Assembly (NCBI RefSeq): GCF_003369915.1
Contig: NC_046675.1
Span: 7,812,001 to 7,876,000 of the forward strand
Length of the DNA: 64,000 nucleotides
Direction of reading: 5' to 3'
Source of the DNA: Drosophila miranda
Taxonomy: Eukaryota > Arthropoda > Insecta > Diptera > Drosophilidae
A program made the translations under genes and the position numbers. Of the stretch, positions 1-14,600 are shown one piece after another. How positions within the stretch are numbered: position 1 is the stretch's first letter; each line of letters starts with the position of its first letter. Under the pieces are notes generated by a model. That model searched no databases, had not been told where the DNA came from, and was given only the letters and a program-made list of their open reading frames with translations.

Positions 1-2783
1 CGAGTTGCTTCATGTCTTCTGTTCCTAATTGTCCTGTACTGATATGCGAATGACCACTGTGTAGGCTTTTATTTGCAGAGAGTACGAGAGGAAGAGAGTA
101 AGAGGGCGGCAGTTGACTCACCGCATCGCTTATAACGGGCCCACTCACTCATTTATCGCTGCCCAAGTCAGCAGAAGTCTCGCCCACACACACACACAGC
201 TCTCCATACGCTCAAGCAAACATGGACAGGAAAAGGTGTCGATCGAACGATTCTCTCTGGCTAATGGCCTAATGGCTGAAATGAGAAATTAATTAAGAAC
301 GTGTTGCATGCTTGGCCAACCGCTGGGCGCCATCTAGCGGCCCAGCTCAAGCGTAACCGTTTGTCTAGCCAAAAAAAAAGAGTAACAACACCAACAACAA
401 GTAAAGTACTTTTCGGACACACTCAATTTTCGCTGCTCTGGTCTGTATCTGTCATTCACCTCCACACCAGCCCCTCCGCACCCATCACACACTCTTTCCG
501 CTGAAGGCAAGTTGAAAATTGTGTTAGAAACATTTTCTGTTGCAAGTTTTTCTTGTGTTGTTTTTCAATTTCTCTTTTTTGGCACAAGGTTAGCAAAGAA
601 GAAGACCCAAGACGGGAAGAAGCAGCCACAGAAGCAAGAGCAGAAATGCCAAAGTTTATGCTGTCGGCAGTATTTTTGTTGTTTCGCTCACTCTGCTGCT
701 AATGTTGCTGTTGCTGTTTGTGCTGCTGTTTCTGTGTCTGTGGCTCACATTGTTGTGGTGTGGCCCAAAGTGCAATGAAATGAATACGAAAGATTGAAAT
801 TGCACGCTGTGCGGAGCATAACAAAGTTCCCCATTTACAGCTGCCAACTGAAACATAAGTACCGGCCAAACGACACAGCAGTATCATTGTCGTTGCAATG
901 ATAGGTGCTATTTTTTTTTAGAAGCTTTGCAGAATGAGAAAAAGGGTAGAACCCCAAAGTTATTACACCCAAATCTAATCAATCAATCAATTTCCATTAC
1001 CTACGATATTCAATGTATGGACGAAACGCTCAAGTACTGCCTTAGTTTAGACAGTACTTAATAAACATAAGAGAAGAAATCTCAAGCAGAGATGAGCGCA
1101 CACGTGATGAAAGCCCAGGAACGTCACAAAGCATCAGAGCAGAAGAGTGAGAAGAAGTAGAGAGTGAGTTGGCAAGAGTGAGACGCGCTCAGCTGAGCAA
1201 ATGACGCTTTTAAAGCGCGACTTGAAGCGTAGGCGACTTTGACAGCCAGCTGCTGAGACTCTCTGCTGCTCACGTCATAGTTGGTGGTACAGCTCTTTCA
1301 TATACATACATACATGCGTGTTGGTGTTTGTCTTTAGATGTCTTTGCAATGCTTTGACTATACAAAATTTTTGTGTGGTCTCCGCTACTGCTGGCGCTGG
1401 CTTTGTGTGGGTGGCGCTTACAAGGCTGCTGGCTGCTGCTGCACATTCACAATGGACGTTCGCCACAGAGGCAGCGGTAGAACGCAGCTGTTGCTTTTGT
1501 TTTGGCCAACAAATGTTTTTTAGAATTGCTCACAGCTCGCTCTCCGCCTCATCATGTGGGCGTTGCAGCTCCAATTGAAAAGAAACCCCGCACCGCTCAG
1601 GGAACAACCTTCCGAAGGGCAAACAATTACACCAAAGCATATCGCAAAAAAGCAGAAAAAAATTCAACAAGAAAAAATGCTGTTTTGAGTGCCGACTAAT
1701 TTGATACCCTATTCAATTGATCGCTTATACGGCGCTAATACATACATATGTATGTATGTTTATATATGTATAACATACTATTCTTTTCATCTGATTTGAT
1801 TAAATTTTGCTTAGATATAAAGAAACACAAAAGATTATAGCTACTGCGTACAAAGTTCCTCCTTGTGTGCGTAGTCATAATCGTAGCATTCTCTGCAAGG
1901 GTATATTAGAAAAAGCTTTTCAGCAAATGCAAATTGCCGACGCAGCGCAGGCAGCAAAGGCAGACAATAAATAACTACGAGAGCGACGGCTGTGACGTTA
2001 AGTAGCTTAGTGTAAGGCAGAAAGCAACAGCAACAACCACAACTAAATATTACCGCGCTGTTGACTTCTCGAAACTAATTGCAGGCAAATGGACAAGCAT
2101 AAATTCGTCTTATTGCCCAGACCCAGACCCCGGCGCTGGCACAAGTCGTGCCAAAAAAAAAAAAAAAAACTATCCACAGCAATACAGCAACAACAAAAGA
2201 GTGTAAGGTGGGTTGCGGTAGCCGAAGCTTCAGATACCCTGCATCTAGATTTGCACACCGAAAATCGTGACACAACATTCATACGATTGGCGGAGATATA
2301 AGTTCATAAGTTTGTAGAAGTTCAGAGTTCGAAGGGTACTTTACCATTCCAGGGTACGGGTGTTGCCGTGCAAAAATGTACATACATACATAACATTATT
2401 GTTATTATTGTTGTTCATTAACGTCAACACTGCCACGCTCAAGTCGTTTGTATGCATGTGGCTTTGTATATGTACTGGCCGTTTTGGTTTGGTCAAAATA
2501 TTTTTGGTATAATGAAATGAAATGAACGAAAAGTGGAAGTGGAAGCAGAAGAGAAAAAATTTCGCCGGCTGCCTACGATATGCGAATACTCTTCAATAAT
2601 CATAATTGTAATTCTGATTAGAGGTTATTTGCATTATTTAATTTGTATACCTGAAACGTAATTAATAAAGATCAAATGTGGTCACACTAAATAAATCACT
2701 TACGGTCTCAAAAGAGAAGAAAATGTTAACGGAACCTTGAAATTGTTTTAGTGTTCGTAGACAGCGAGAAATAAGATCTCAAC

Positions 2784-2817
<34 letters not shown>

Positions 2818-4513
2818 CGCGAGCGAGCTGCTAAGACGAGAGTGGGCGATAAAAATGTCTGTTTTATGCTTTTTGGCCAACAAATTTTCGCCTTTAAAAA
2901 TTTCCACATAAAAACTGCTTTTGTATGGTTGACGGAGAAGCGCAGCTGCAGCTGCTATTGCTGTTGCTGCCCTGCCTGAGCAAGCAGTGCGGGAGTTCAT
3001 CGTGCCATCTTTCATCTCGCTTTTTATTTTTGCGGAATTTCGATTTGATTTATGGCCACATGTGGGGAAGCGGGATGGAGATATTAATCAGTGGGACTGA
3101 GAGTCGCGCAACTGGTTACGCACAAAAATCAAAATCAGAAATTAATTTAGTAATCTCATTCATAAATAAAACAAACAAAAGCACAAAGCAGAACGGCAAG
3201 AAAATGCGGGCCAAAGCGGAGAGCGCAATTATCTAGGAATTCCAATAAGAATGAAGAGCGATCGACCAGAAGCCCCGGCCGCTTCTTACTTTCGCTTTCT
3301 TTTGCAGAGTTGTGCTAGAGCCAAAACAACAAAGGGGGGCGCCAAAGAAATACCGAAATTATGTAATCTCTCGTCTCTTGCTTTATACTTAAATAATAAT
3401 AACAGTTAATGCCAAAAAAGTGTAACAAGCACCCACGCACACACTCACAGGCATTGCTACCGCTAATTTGCCGTCTGATTGTGGAGGTGCGGCTTCCACA
3501 CACATACACACATGCACTCGTATACCCACGCACACCCACAATTACTCACGCACTTACCTTATATTCTCTTTGTTGTTTTGGTGGCTGGCTGGCTAGCTGT
3601 CTGCTTACTACGTTTGTTTGGCTCTCTCTAGCACGCCCTCTCTCTCTCTCTCTCTTTCTGTTTGTCTGTCTGTGGGTGTTTCGTTCTAGCTGCCGCCGAT
3701 TCTGTGTTGTTGCTGTTCATTCATCCAAAGGCCGCCTGCAAATGTTTCCATTTTACAAAGATCCTGCCATCGCACAGGCTTTTGCAGGCACCAAAACACA
3801 ATCCGGCTTTTCGATTCCACACAAATATTAATTATTGCACACGCACACATGTAATAACTATAACGGTATGTTACACTTTATTATGATTTCACATTACGCT
3901 TGTGTGTGTCCGTTCGGTCCGTGTTTGTGTCCGTGTGTATGGGAGGATAAACACACAGGCAAAACAATCAGGCGGTCAGCAGAAGTACGCGGCGCAACGC
4001 ACCAAAAACGTTAATGCAACCGGCGTCGACACGAGGCCCCTATGTATGTATATAAGCACACACCTACGCGACGAGCAGAGCTTTTATCGGTTGCGCCACC
4101 GAAATGTTTGCATGCGCTCCAGCGACCCAACCACGTCGAAAATTGGAAAATTACAGAGAGGGCCCCAACATGGGGAGACTTTTTTGCTCCATGGTAAAAT
4201 TTTTCATAAGGTGTGGTTTCACATATGGGCATGGTATATGTACATAGGGTGGGGCTCTAAAAATAAAACAAATTCGTCGTCTTTTGCTTGCATACAATTA
4301 AAACAGCATTTTTAAGCTAATTCAAAATTAAAATAAAATATTCAAAATCATTTTTACCAAAATATAAAATCCAGCTGTAGTTTTGGTATGTACCCATCCC
4401 TGGTGTGCACAGCAGGGACATAAATAGGCCGCCAAAAGTCTCAGTTAACATTTAAATTTAAGTTTTACTGTTTCCGTATAAATGGAAATATAATTATTGT
4501 GGATATGATAAAA
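1..4513. other. Intergenic or intronic DNA, no gene recognised
   Basis: I see no coding exon with family resemblance or coherent splice signals on either strand. The stretch holds AT-rich sequence, a GA microsatellite, CA-rich and CT-rich runs near 3.4-3.9 kb, ATACATACATATGTATG-type runs near 1.74 kb, and short glutamine-like CAG/TGC runs around 0.65-0.74 and 1.4-1.5 kb. The open frames here are low-complexity and look like chance. It could be intron or UTR of a gene whose coding part lies left of the window. Confidence 0.6.
2784..2818. repeat. GA microsatellite
   Basis: Near-perfect GA dinucleotide run followed by GCGCGAGCGAG. GA runs can bind GAGA factor (Trl) in flies, but nothing else here marks a promoter. 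Confidence 0.9.
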
Positions 4514-6031
<1,518 letters not shown>

Positions 6032-6143
6032 CTAGTTGTTATTTTTCACCAGTACGATTGTGAAGTCAGGCGTGATATTGATTAAACAAGTCAAAACGAA
6101 AATTGGTTGCCGGTGCGAAGCACACTTTGTTTTTCGATACTGC

Positions 6144-6151
6144 TATCGATA
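6144..6151. promoter_or_regulatory. DREF-type site (DRE) upstream of pont
   Basis: A perfect TATCGATA palindrome lies 137 bp upstream of the pont start codon, followed closely by a second partial copy (CATCGATT). DREs mark promoters of growth and housekeeping genes in Drosophila, which suits pont. The assignment rests on motif and position only. Confidence 0.7.
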
Positions 6152-7593
6152 CATCGATTTCAGGTCAGCGTATAATTTGATTTATCGAATGTTCACACAT
6201 TCACCAGCTGATACAAAGAGAACGCACCAATAGAATTGCCTGCGACAGTTCCCAGCTCTCGGCTTTAAAATGTGTGAGAATACGCTAAAATTTTGAATTT
6301 CAAACAAGCTGGAACCTATTAATTAATTATATATATTTTATTGTTATTTATTGTTGTTCGCATTTTGTGTTGAAAAATTGTATTTATTCAATAGGCACAC
6401 TGTCACATCCCGGGGGAACGTTGGGATTTTTTGACAGATGTAAAATCCCGGTTCAATATATGTATGTATCTATATTATGTTTAACAAAATAATACAATTC
6501 CAATGAAAACTCTTGCAGAAAATTAAATTTATACCGATTCGTGTTTCTTGTTTTTTCGTGCTGATTTTCATTGTCTATTACTTTTGGCCATCTCTAGAGT
6601 ACCTTATGAGAGTAAGAAACAAAGAGGAGAGAGAGAGAGAGAGAGAGAGCAAACAAAAATGTGCCATTTTAGCTTATTTTAAGCTAGATTTGGTTTATTT
6701 TAAAATCAAATAGCTTGAAAAGTACTTGAATTGCTTATTATTGCGTGAATTGCGTGATATCTAGCTTATTTCAAACTTCAATTAGCTAATTTTAACTTAA
6801 AAAAATGTATTACAAAACCATTTCTGTTTTTGATTTGATTGTAATATTTTTTAATTTTTATCGATAAATCGGACAAAAATCATATATGTTGTTCGTATTT
6901 TGCTATATCGTCCAATTTTGTGTATAAATGTAAGGTAATTATTCGCTGATAAGTTTCAATCACACTACAATATTGTACATGTTTGCACACTTACATACAA
7001 AAAATACGCAATGTGCCAACTGACCCCACAAAAGCGTACTGCTGTTTTTGTAAGACAACAATAGGAGCCAAGTTGGAATTACGACAGCTTGCTGTCGTCC
7101 AATGCAAGCATGGCACAAACTAACAAAATAACTTTTGTTAGAAAGTCTTCAAAAACAGAGGAGCAAAAGCCTGCACTTTGTTTGTACATTGCTGAGCACT
7201 CGGCCATGGCATAATGAAGTGGATAAAATCATGTAATTCCTTTAATTAAAAATTTAATTATCACATATTTTGATGTGTTTATATGGTTAGCTCAGTTGTA
7301 AGCTTTTTTAATTTTAAGCTTATTCTAGCTTTTTTCTCTTCAATCTAGCTTATGGTGACTCTCAAAATCTGGCAGCACTGGTACCCAGTGTGCCCGCAGC
7401 GCAACACCAACGGTCACATTACCAGCTGAATTTTGTATATAAAGCAGCTACGAGAAAGCCATAATCGGCCCGCTGTCGGCGCCTCGCATTCCTCTCGAAT
7501 CGTACTTCGCAACCAGACTTCTCGGAGCGTAATATTGAACCTCCGCAACGAATCTTCTCGGAGCGTAATTGAACCTCCGCAACGAATCTTCTC
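6152..7593. other. AT-rich spacer upstream of pont, left edge of repeat array
   Basis: No gene seen. It contains a GA microsatellite at 6627-6649 and many repeats of AGCTTATTT/TAGCTTATTTTAA-like words from about 6.67 to 7.35 kb. At 7368-7386 a short AATCTGGCAGCACTGG block reappears that is otherwise part of the array unit. At 7519-7594 a roughly 37-bp unit (core CGGAGCGTAAT then GAACCTCCGCAACGAATC) occurs twice in tandem directly before the first array unit. Confidence 0.6.
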
Positions 7594-10586
7594 CACATGT
7601 TAAGACCGGAGTTGCAGTGAGTAGTACTTTGCAATTATTTCGTTAGAAATTTGATAAAATAAATCTTCTATTATAATGCCTTTCAATTAAAAATTAACAA
7701 AATTCACATGGAATATAATTATTATTATTATTATGCATCAAAATCCATATTTTCGATGAAAAAAATAATTGTCTTCCCATTTTTCACCCAGTGTGCTCTC
7801 TATCAGTAGCAGCTCTGTGGTTTGCTGCTGTTTTATGCTGTACGTGAGCTTCAGCCCAGCAGGAGCGGCTTTTCCCTCTGCACAATAGATAGAGCCGGGT
7901 CGAGCTCTATCCTATCCATACTCTGAGCCACCACCAATACTTTTAGTGCGGCGGTTGCACATACTTGTGGAGATGGTAGATGGCGACGGTAGATGGCGAG
8001 GGGCGCGTGGGCTGTGCGGATATTTCGCGTTAAACTCTTTATCCATAGCGCTAAATTTAATGAAAAGAAATATATATACAAAATTAGGGCTCCTCCTTCA
8101 TCTTCAGCCATAATCGCGGCTGGACGCCCATAATTTTCGGGCGAAAGATCAATCGCGAGCTCCGGCGCTGCAGATCGTTGAAAACTCGCTCGAACTGGCA
8201 GACCGCCAGCCCTTTGTATTGCGGCGGTTGCACCTTGCCGCAGCCCGGGAGGAGCTTTACTTTCCCGCGGCGGGGTAGGAGCTTGCCTAATACATCTCCG
8301 CTTTTCCACTTCGATGGGCGTGAATGAATAGTCTTTTTCTGCCTCATATACGCGGTGCGCTCCGATCCCAAAATCTGGCAGCACTGGGCACCACATGTTA
8401 AGACCGGAGTTGCAGTGAGTTGTACTTTGCAATTATTTCGTTCTAAATTTTGTTAGAAGTTTGATAAAATAAATCTTCTATTATAATGCCTTTCAATTAA
8501 AAATAAACAAAATTCACACGGAATATTATTATTATTATTAATATGCATCAAAATCCATATTTTCGATGAAAAAAATAATTGTCTTCCCATTTTTCACCCA
8601 GTGTGCTATCTATCAGTAGTAGCTCTGAGGTTTGCTGCTGTTTTATGCTGTACGTGAGCTTCAGCCCAGCAGGAGCGGCTTTTCCCTCTGCACAATAGAT
8701 AGAGCCGGGTCGAGCTCAATCCTATCCATACTCTGAGCCACCACCAATACTTTTAGTGCGGCGGTTGCACATACTTGGGGAGATGGTAGATGGCGACGGT
8801 AGATGGCGAGGGGCGCGTGGGCTGTGCGGATATTTCGCGTTAAACTCTTTATCCATAGCGCTAAATTTAAAGAAAATAAATATATATACAAAATTAGGGC
8901 TCCTCCTTCATCTTCAGCCATAATCGCGGCTGGACGCCCATAATTTTCGGGCGAAAGATCAATCGCGAGCTCCGGCGCTGCAGATCGTTGAAAACTCGCT
9001 CGAACTGGCAGACCGCCAGCCCTTTGTATTGCGGCGGTTGCACCTTGCCGCAGCCCGGGAGGAGCTTTACTTTCCCGCGGCGGGGTAGGAGCTTGCCTAA
9101 TACATCTCCGCTTTTCCACTTCGATGGGCGTGAATGAATAGTCTTTTTCTGCCTCATATACGCGGTGCGCTCCGATCCCAAAATCTGGCAGCACTGGGCA
9201 CCACATGTTAAGACCGGAGTTGCAGTGAGTTGTACTTTGCAATTATTTCGTTCTAAATTTCGTTAGAAGTTTGATAAAATAAATCTTCTATTATAATGCC
9301 TTTCAATTAAAAATTAACAAAATTCACATGGAATATAATTATTATTATTAATATGCATCAAAATCCATATTTTCGATGAAAAAAATAATTGTCTTCCCAT
9401 TTTTCACCCAGTGTGCTCTCTATCAGTAGCAGCTCTGTGGTTTGCTGCTGTTTTATGCTGTACGTGAGCTTCAGCCCAGCAGGAGCGGCTTTTCCCTCTG
9501 CACAATAGATAGAGCCGGGTCGAGCTCAATCCTATCCATACTCTGAGCCACCACCAATACTTTTAGTGCGGCGGTTGCACATACTTGGGGAGGGTGCACA
9601 TAGTTGCGGCGGTTGCACATATTTGCAGCGACGGTAGATGGCGAGGGGCGCGTGGGCTGTGCAGAGCAGTACGCTCCGGATATTTCGCGTTAAACTCTTT
9701 ATCCATAGCGCTAAATTTAATGAAAAGAAATATATATACAAAATTAGGGCTCCTCCTTCATCTTCAGCCATAATCGCGGCTGGACGCCCATAATTTTCGG
9801 GCGAAAGATCAATCGCGAGCTCCGGCGCTGCAGATCGTTGAAAACTCGCTCGAACTGGCAGACCGCCAGCCCTTTGTATTGCGGCGGTTGCACCTTGCCG
9901 CAGCCCGGGAGGAGCTTTACTTTCCCGCGGCGGGGTAGGAGCTTGCCTAATACATCTCCGCTTTTCCACTTCGATGGGCGTGAATGAATAGTCTTTTTCT
10001 GCCTCATATACGCGGTGCGCTCCGATCCCAAAATCTGGCAGCACTGGGCACCACATGTTAAGACCGGAGTTGCAGTGAGTTGTACTTTGCAATTATTTCG
10101 TTCTAAATTTTGTTAGAAGTTTGATAAAATAAATCTTCTATTATAATGCCTTTCAATTAAAAATAAACAAAATTCACATGGAATATTATTATTATTATTA
10201 ATATGCATCAAAATCCATATTTTCGATGAAAAAAATAATTGTCTTCCCATTTTTCACCCAGTGTGCTCTCTATCAGTAGCAGCTCTGTGGTTTGCTGCTG
10301 TTTTATGCTGTACGTGAGCTTCAGCCCAGCAGGAGCGGCTTTTCCCTCTGCACAATAGATAGAGCCGGGTCGAGCTCAATCCTATCCATACTCTGAGCCA
10401 CCACCAATACTTTTAGTGCGGCGGTTGCACATACTTGGGGAGGGTGCACATAGTTGCGGCGGTTGCACATATTTGCAGCGACGGTAGATGGCGAGGGGCG
10501 CGTGGGCTGTGCAGAGCAGTACGCTCCGTATATTTTGCGTTAAACTCTTTATCCATAGCGCTAAATTTAATGAAAAGAAATATATA

Positions 10587-10845
10587 TGTAGGAAACGAAG
10601 GAAAGAGAGAGACACGAAGCGGTCGTGTTTTCGTCGTGTCGTCGGGATAGAGCAGTAATCGGCTCTGAGAGAGCCGATAGCAAGAGAGAGATGGAGTCTG
10701 TTGTCAGTTCAGCCACGCATCAGACGTACACGCATATAATTATTCACAAACATACTTGTAAAACTTGGAGCTGTTATAATTTTAAGTCCAACATACTTAT
10801 CAAATAAATGTTACTCGTTGCCATCAAGCAACTTTAACTACTACA
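10587..10845 (+). repeat. 5' LTR of the Gypsy element
   Basis: Begins TGTAGGAAACG and ends CTACTACA. An AATAAA lies near the end (about 10803-10808), consistent with the R/U5 side. It differs from the 3' copy by about two substitutions (T/A in GAGTCTGTTG against GAGTCAGTTG, and T/A in CAACTTTAAC against CAACTTAAAC). Confidence 0.93.
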
Positions 10846-10848
10846 AAT

Positions 10849-10866
10849 TGGGGGCTCGTCCGAAAA
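10849..10866 (+). promoter_or_regulatory. Primer-binding site, tRNA-Pro type
   Basis: TGGGGGCTCGTCCG begins three bases after the 5' LTR. The first 14 bases match the classic proline-tRNA primer site used by murine leukaemia-type retroviruses, i.e. they complement the 3' end of tRNA-Pro. The match is from memory of the motif, and the family assignment of the tRNA should be checked against the fly gene. Confidence 0.75.
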
Positions 10867-10931
10867 TAAGCCCAAGACAACAACATTTGCAAGTGAGATT
10901 TGTGCGTGTATTTGGAAATTTTGGCGAACAC

Positions 10932-11230
10932 GAGGCTAGAGCTACAAGGAGACAAGCGGCACAGAGACGACAATCTGAGCGCGTTCGTTCCAAAGAGAGC
11001 AGAAGCGACAAAACGACGGCAGACGGCAGCAAACACAGCAAGAATCAAAACCTTCGTTGTTGTTGTTGTGCATTGCGTCTGAGAGGCTAGAGCTACAAGG
11101 AGACAAGCGGCACAGAGACGACAATCTGAGTGCGTTCGTTCCAAAGGAAGCAGAAGCGACAAAACGACGGCAGCAAACAGCAAGAATCAAAGAACATTGA
11201 TTGTTGTTGTGTTGCACTGCGTCGGACGGA
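10932..11230 (+). repeat. About 150-bp tandem repeat in the Gypsy leader
   Basis: A block beginning GAGGCTAGAGCTACAAGG occurs at 10932 and again at 11083 with only minor changes. A third, more diverged start (GACTACAACTACAAG) occurs near 11229. The block lies between the primer-binding site and the gag start, where packaging or translation signals of retroelements usually sit. Confidence 0.85.
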
Positions 11231-11649
11231 GACTACAACTACAAGAAAAGACAAGCAGCAGTTCATTTTGTAACAGCAGAAGCAGCGACGATTCGGGAAG
11301 CGACAACGAGTTAACGGCGAACAGCGAGAGCAAGGCAAGGCAACAAAGAGAGGACGGCAACAGCGACATCGACAGGCAAGCGAGATCTGGATGTGGTGGT
11401 GTGTGTGCGTCAAATTTGGAGTCTGGAAAGTTCTGCGCAGAAGCGAGAGTTAACAAGGGTAAACCCATAGTAAGGTGAGCGTTAACAGAGGAGCGATCGT
11501 TAACAGTGACGACTTTAAAGGCGTTTTCGAAATCGATGTTAACTGGAAAATTGTTAACAGGCCAGCAGTAATAAGGTTGTTTAAGTTGATTTAATTACAT
11601 TTTCTTAGATATAAGCTAATATCAATTATTTTGTATTTAAATCGTCACG

Positions 11650-14600
11650 ATGCAAGTTGAAGAGATAATGACACTGAGAGTCGCAGATTTGCGAGAGAAG
11701 TTAAGAGAGCTTGCGTTGCAGACGACGGGACGAAAGCTCGATTTGCAAGATAGACTATTAATACATCACGGCTTTCCAGTTGAGGATGAAGAAGAGTCAG
11801 AGGATGAGTCCGTAGTAACAGCAGAGGATGATACCGTAGCAGTTCAACCAGGTACGCGACAGGCAGAGTATAAATCTTGGTTTACGCTAAAAGACGTGGA
11901 AGGTAGTGTGTCACAATTTTCTGGTTCTAATAACCCCGACATCAATCAATGGATAGAGGAATTAGAAGAATGCGCAGCTACTGTTCAATGGAGTCAATTA
12001 CAATTATTCATTTATGCCAAGCAGTTGTTAGTTGGTGCAGCAAAATCTTTCGTTCGTAGTTTGCGTGATATTCGTAACTGGAATTCGTTGAAGGCAGCTC
12101 TGTTGGATGAGTTTAGTGTTAAACTGTCGTCCGTAGAAGTACATAGAATGTTGCAAAAGCGCCAGCAGAAAAAAGGAGAGTCGTTGCATGAGTTTTTGTA
12201 TGCGTTAATGGAGATAGCCAAGCCAATTAAACTAGATGATGAGAGTTTAATCGAATATTTTGTGGATGGTATACCAGACGCTAGGGCAAGTAAGGCAATG
12301 CTGTACCAAGCTAGAAACTTAAAGGAGCTTAAATTTCAGATCGATGTTTACCAGAAAGCTAGAGGCGGATCCAAGCCGATGAGTAAGAATTGGCCGCTGA
12401 GTAATAAAAGTGAGAGTTCGGTGAAAGGGTCGATGGCAGAGAATTTTAGGAAATGTTTTAAGTGTGGAGACAAATCGCATTTGAGGAAAGATTGTCCCAA
12501 AAATGATTTTTGTTGTTTCAAATGTGGCCAACCAGGACACCGTGCTGCAAGCTGTAATGTCAAGGTCGAAACCAGACAAGAAAAGAGATCGAATACGAAC
12601 ATTATTCGAGATAAGGAAGTCGTCAATAAGCCGTCAGGTATTTTCACTCCATCAGGTTTGGAATTAAAGGATATTAAGTACGCGAATTTGGTATTCCAAG
12701 GTTTGATTGATACTGGAGCAGATTTGTGTTTAATTCGCAGGAGGGTATTTTTGAAATTTGGAAATCTTGAACTGATCGGCCAGGAGAAATGTTTAACAGG
12801 TATTGGAGATAGTCAAGTTGTAACTTTTGGTAGCTTTTCGATACCAGTGAAAATCGATGAGATTGGAATGGAGGTAGAATTTCATGTCATTCCAGACGAG
12901 GATATTGGTTTTGAAGCCATTTTAGGAAGGACTATTCTGGATCATGTGGACATGCAAGTTTCTAAGACAGGAACAAGATTTGTTCGTAGAGTTTGTGGCG
13001 AGGATAAAGATAAGAAACTTGATCAGGTAGCATCGTCCTCATGCGCGGAATTGTTTAATGAATATAAAGGCATTTGCATGTCAAGTATTGACGAAGTTGA
13101 GAAGGAGTTTTCAATTGATGTTGGTCATCTCAGTGAAGTACATGCTAGAGAGGTTAGGGGTATGGTAGGAAAGTACCAACCTCAGAGAAATGTAGATGCG
13201 CCGATAAAAATGAAAATTGTATTAGTGGATGAGATACCAGTTTTCCAGCATCCGAGACGATTACCGTTGTGTGAACAGGAAATCGTGGACAAGCAAGTGG
13301 AAGAGTGGCTGGCTCAGAAGATTATAAAGCCAAGTACATCGGAGTATGCATCACCAGTAGTGTTGGTACCGAAAAAGAACGGTAGCAAGAGACTATGCTG
13401 TGATTACCGAAAGCTGAATGAGAAAATAGTTCGCGATAACTTTCCAATGTCACATATGGATACAGTGTTGGAGAAACTGCAGGGTGCAAAGTATTTCACC
13501 ACGTTGGATTTAACGAATGGTTTTTTCCATGTGCCTGTAGAAGTCGAGTCTCAAAAATATACGTCTTTTGTGACTCAGAATGGTCAGTTCGAATTTTTAT
13601 ATGTACCATTTGGAATTTCAAATTCTCCAGCGGTGTTTACCAGATTTATAATGGCTGTGTTGAGAGATTTGGTAAAGAATAATGAAGCAGCAGTCTATAT
13701 GGATGACGTTATTATTTGTAGTCAAGATATAGAAGAGGGTTTGTTAAAGTTGAGAAAAGTACTGAAGATAGCGGAAATGAATGGGCTACGTATAAATTGG
13801 AGAAAGTGTCAGCTGTTACGACAAAAGGTTAATTTTCTGGGGTATATAATAGAAAAGAACACGATAAGACCAAGTGATGAGAAGACGAGGGCAGTCGAAA
13901 AGTTCCCAGTGCCAGTTGATAAAAAAACAGTGCAGCGTTTCATAGGATTGACTTCTTATTTCCGAAAGTTTATTGAGGGTTATGCTGTTATTGCAAAACC
14001 ATTGACAGATCTGCTGCGGAAGGATGTTAAATTTGAATTTAAGGAGATACATCAGGTTGCGTTTGAACAACTAAAGGTAGCATTGATTAGTAGACCTGTT
14101 TTAGAAATTTACAACCCGAAGTTGGAGACAGAAATCCATACTGATGCATCAAAATGGGGGTATGGAGCCGTGTTACTGCAAAAGAGTTTGGAAGACAGCC
14201 AATTCCATCCAGTTCAATATATGAGCCGTAGGACTAAGCCATGTGAAGAGAAATATCCTGCTTATGACCTTGAGGTTCTGGCAATTATCGAAGCTTTAGC
14301 GAAATGGCGTGTATACGTTTTGGGTATAAAGTTCAAAATTGTCACAGATTGTAATGCATTTACAATGACGATCAAAAAGAAAGACGTTCCTTTGAGAGTA
14401 GCACGTTGGGCCATGTACCTACAAGATTTTAATTATGTTATAGAACATCGCTCAGGAACGAAGATGAGGCACGTTGACGCGTTGAGTCGTGTATCTTGTT
14501 TTATGGTGACCGAAAGTATAGCTCATCGTTTGAAAGAAGCTCAGCTAACCGACGATTGGGTTAAGGCCGTTAAAAGTATTGTGGAGGACAAGGAATATGA

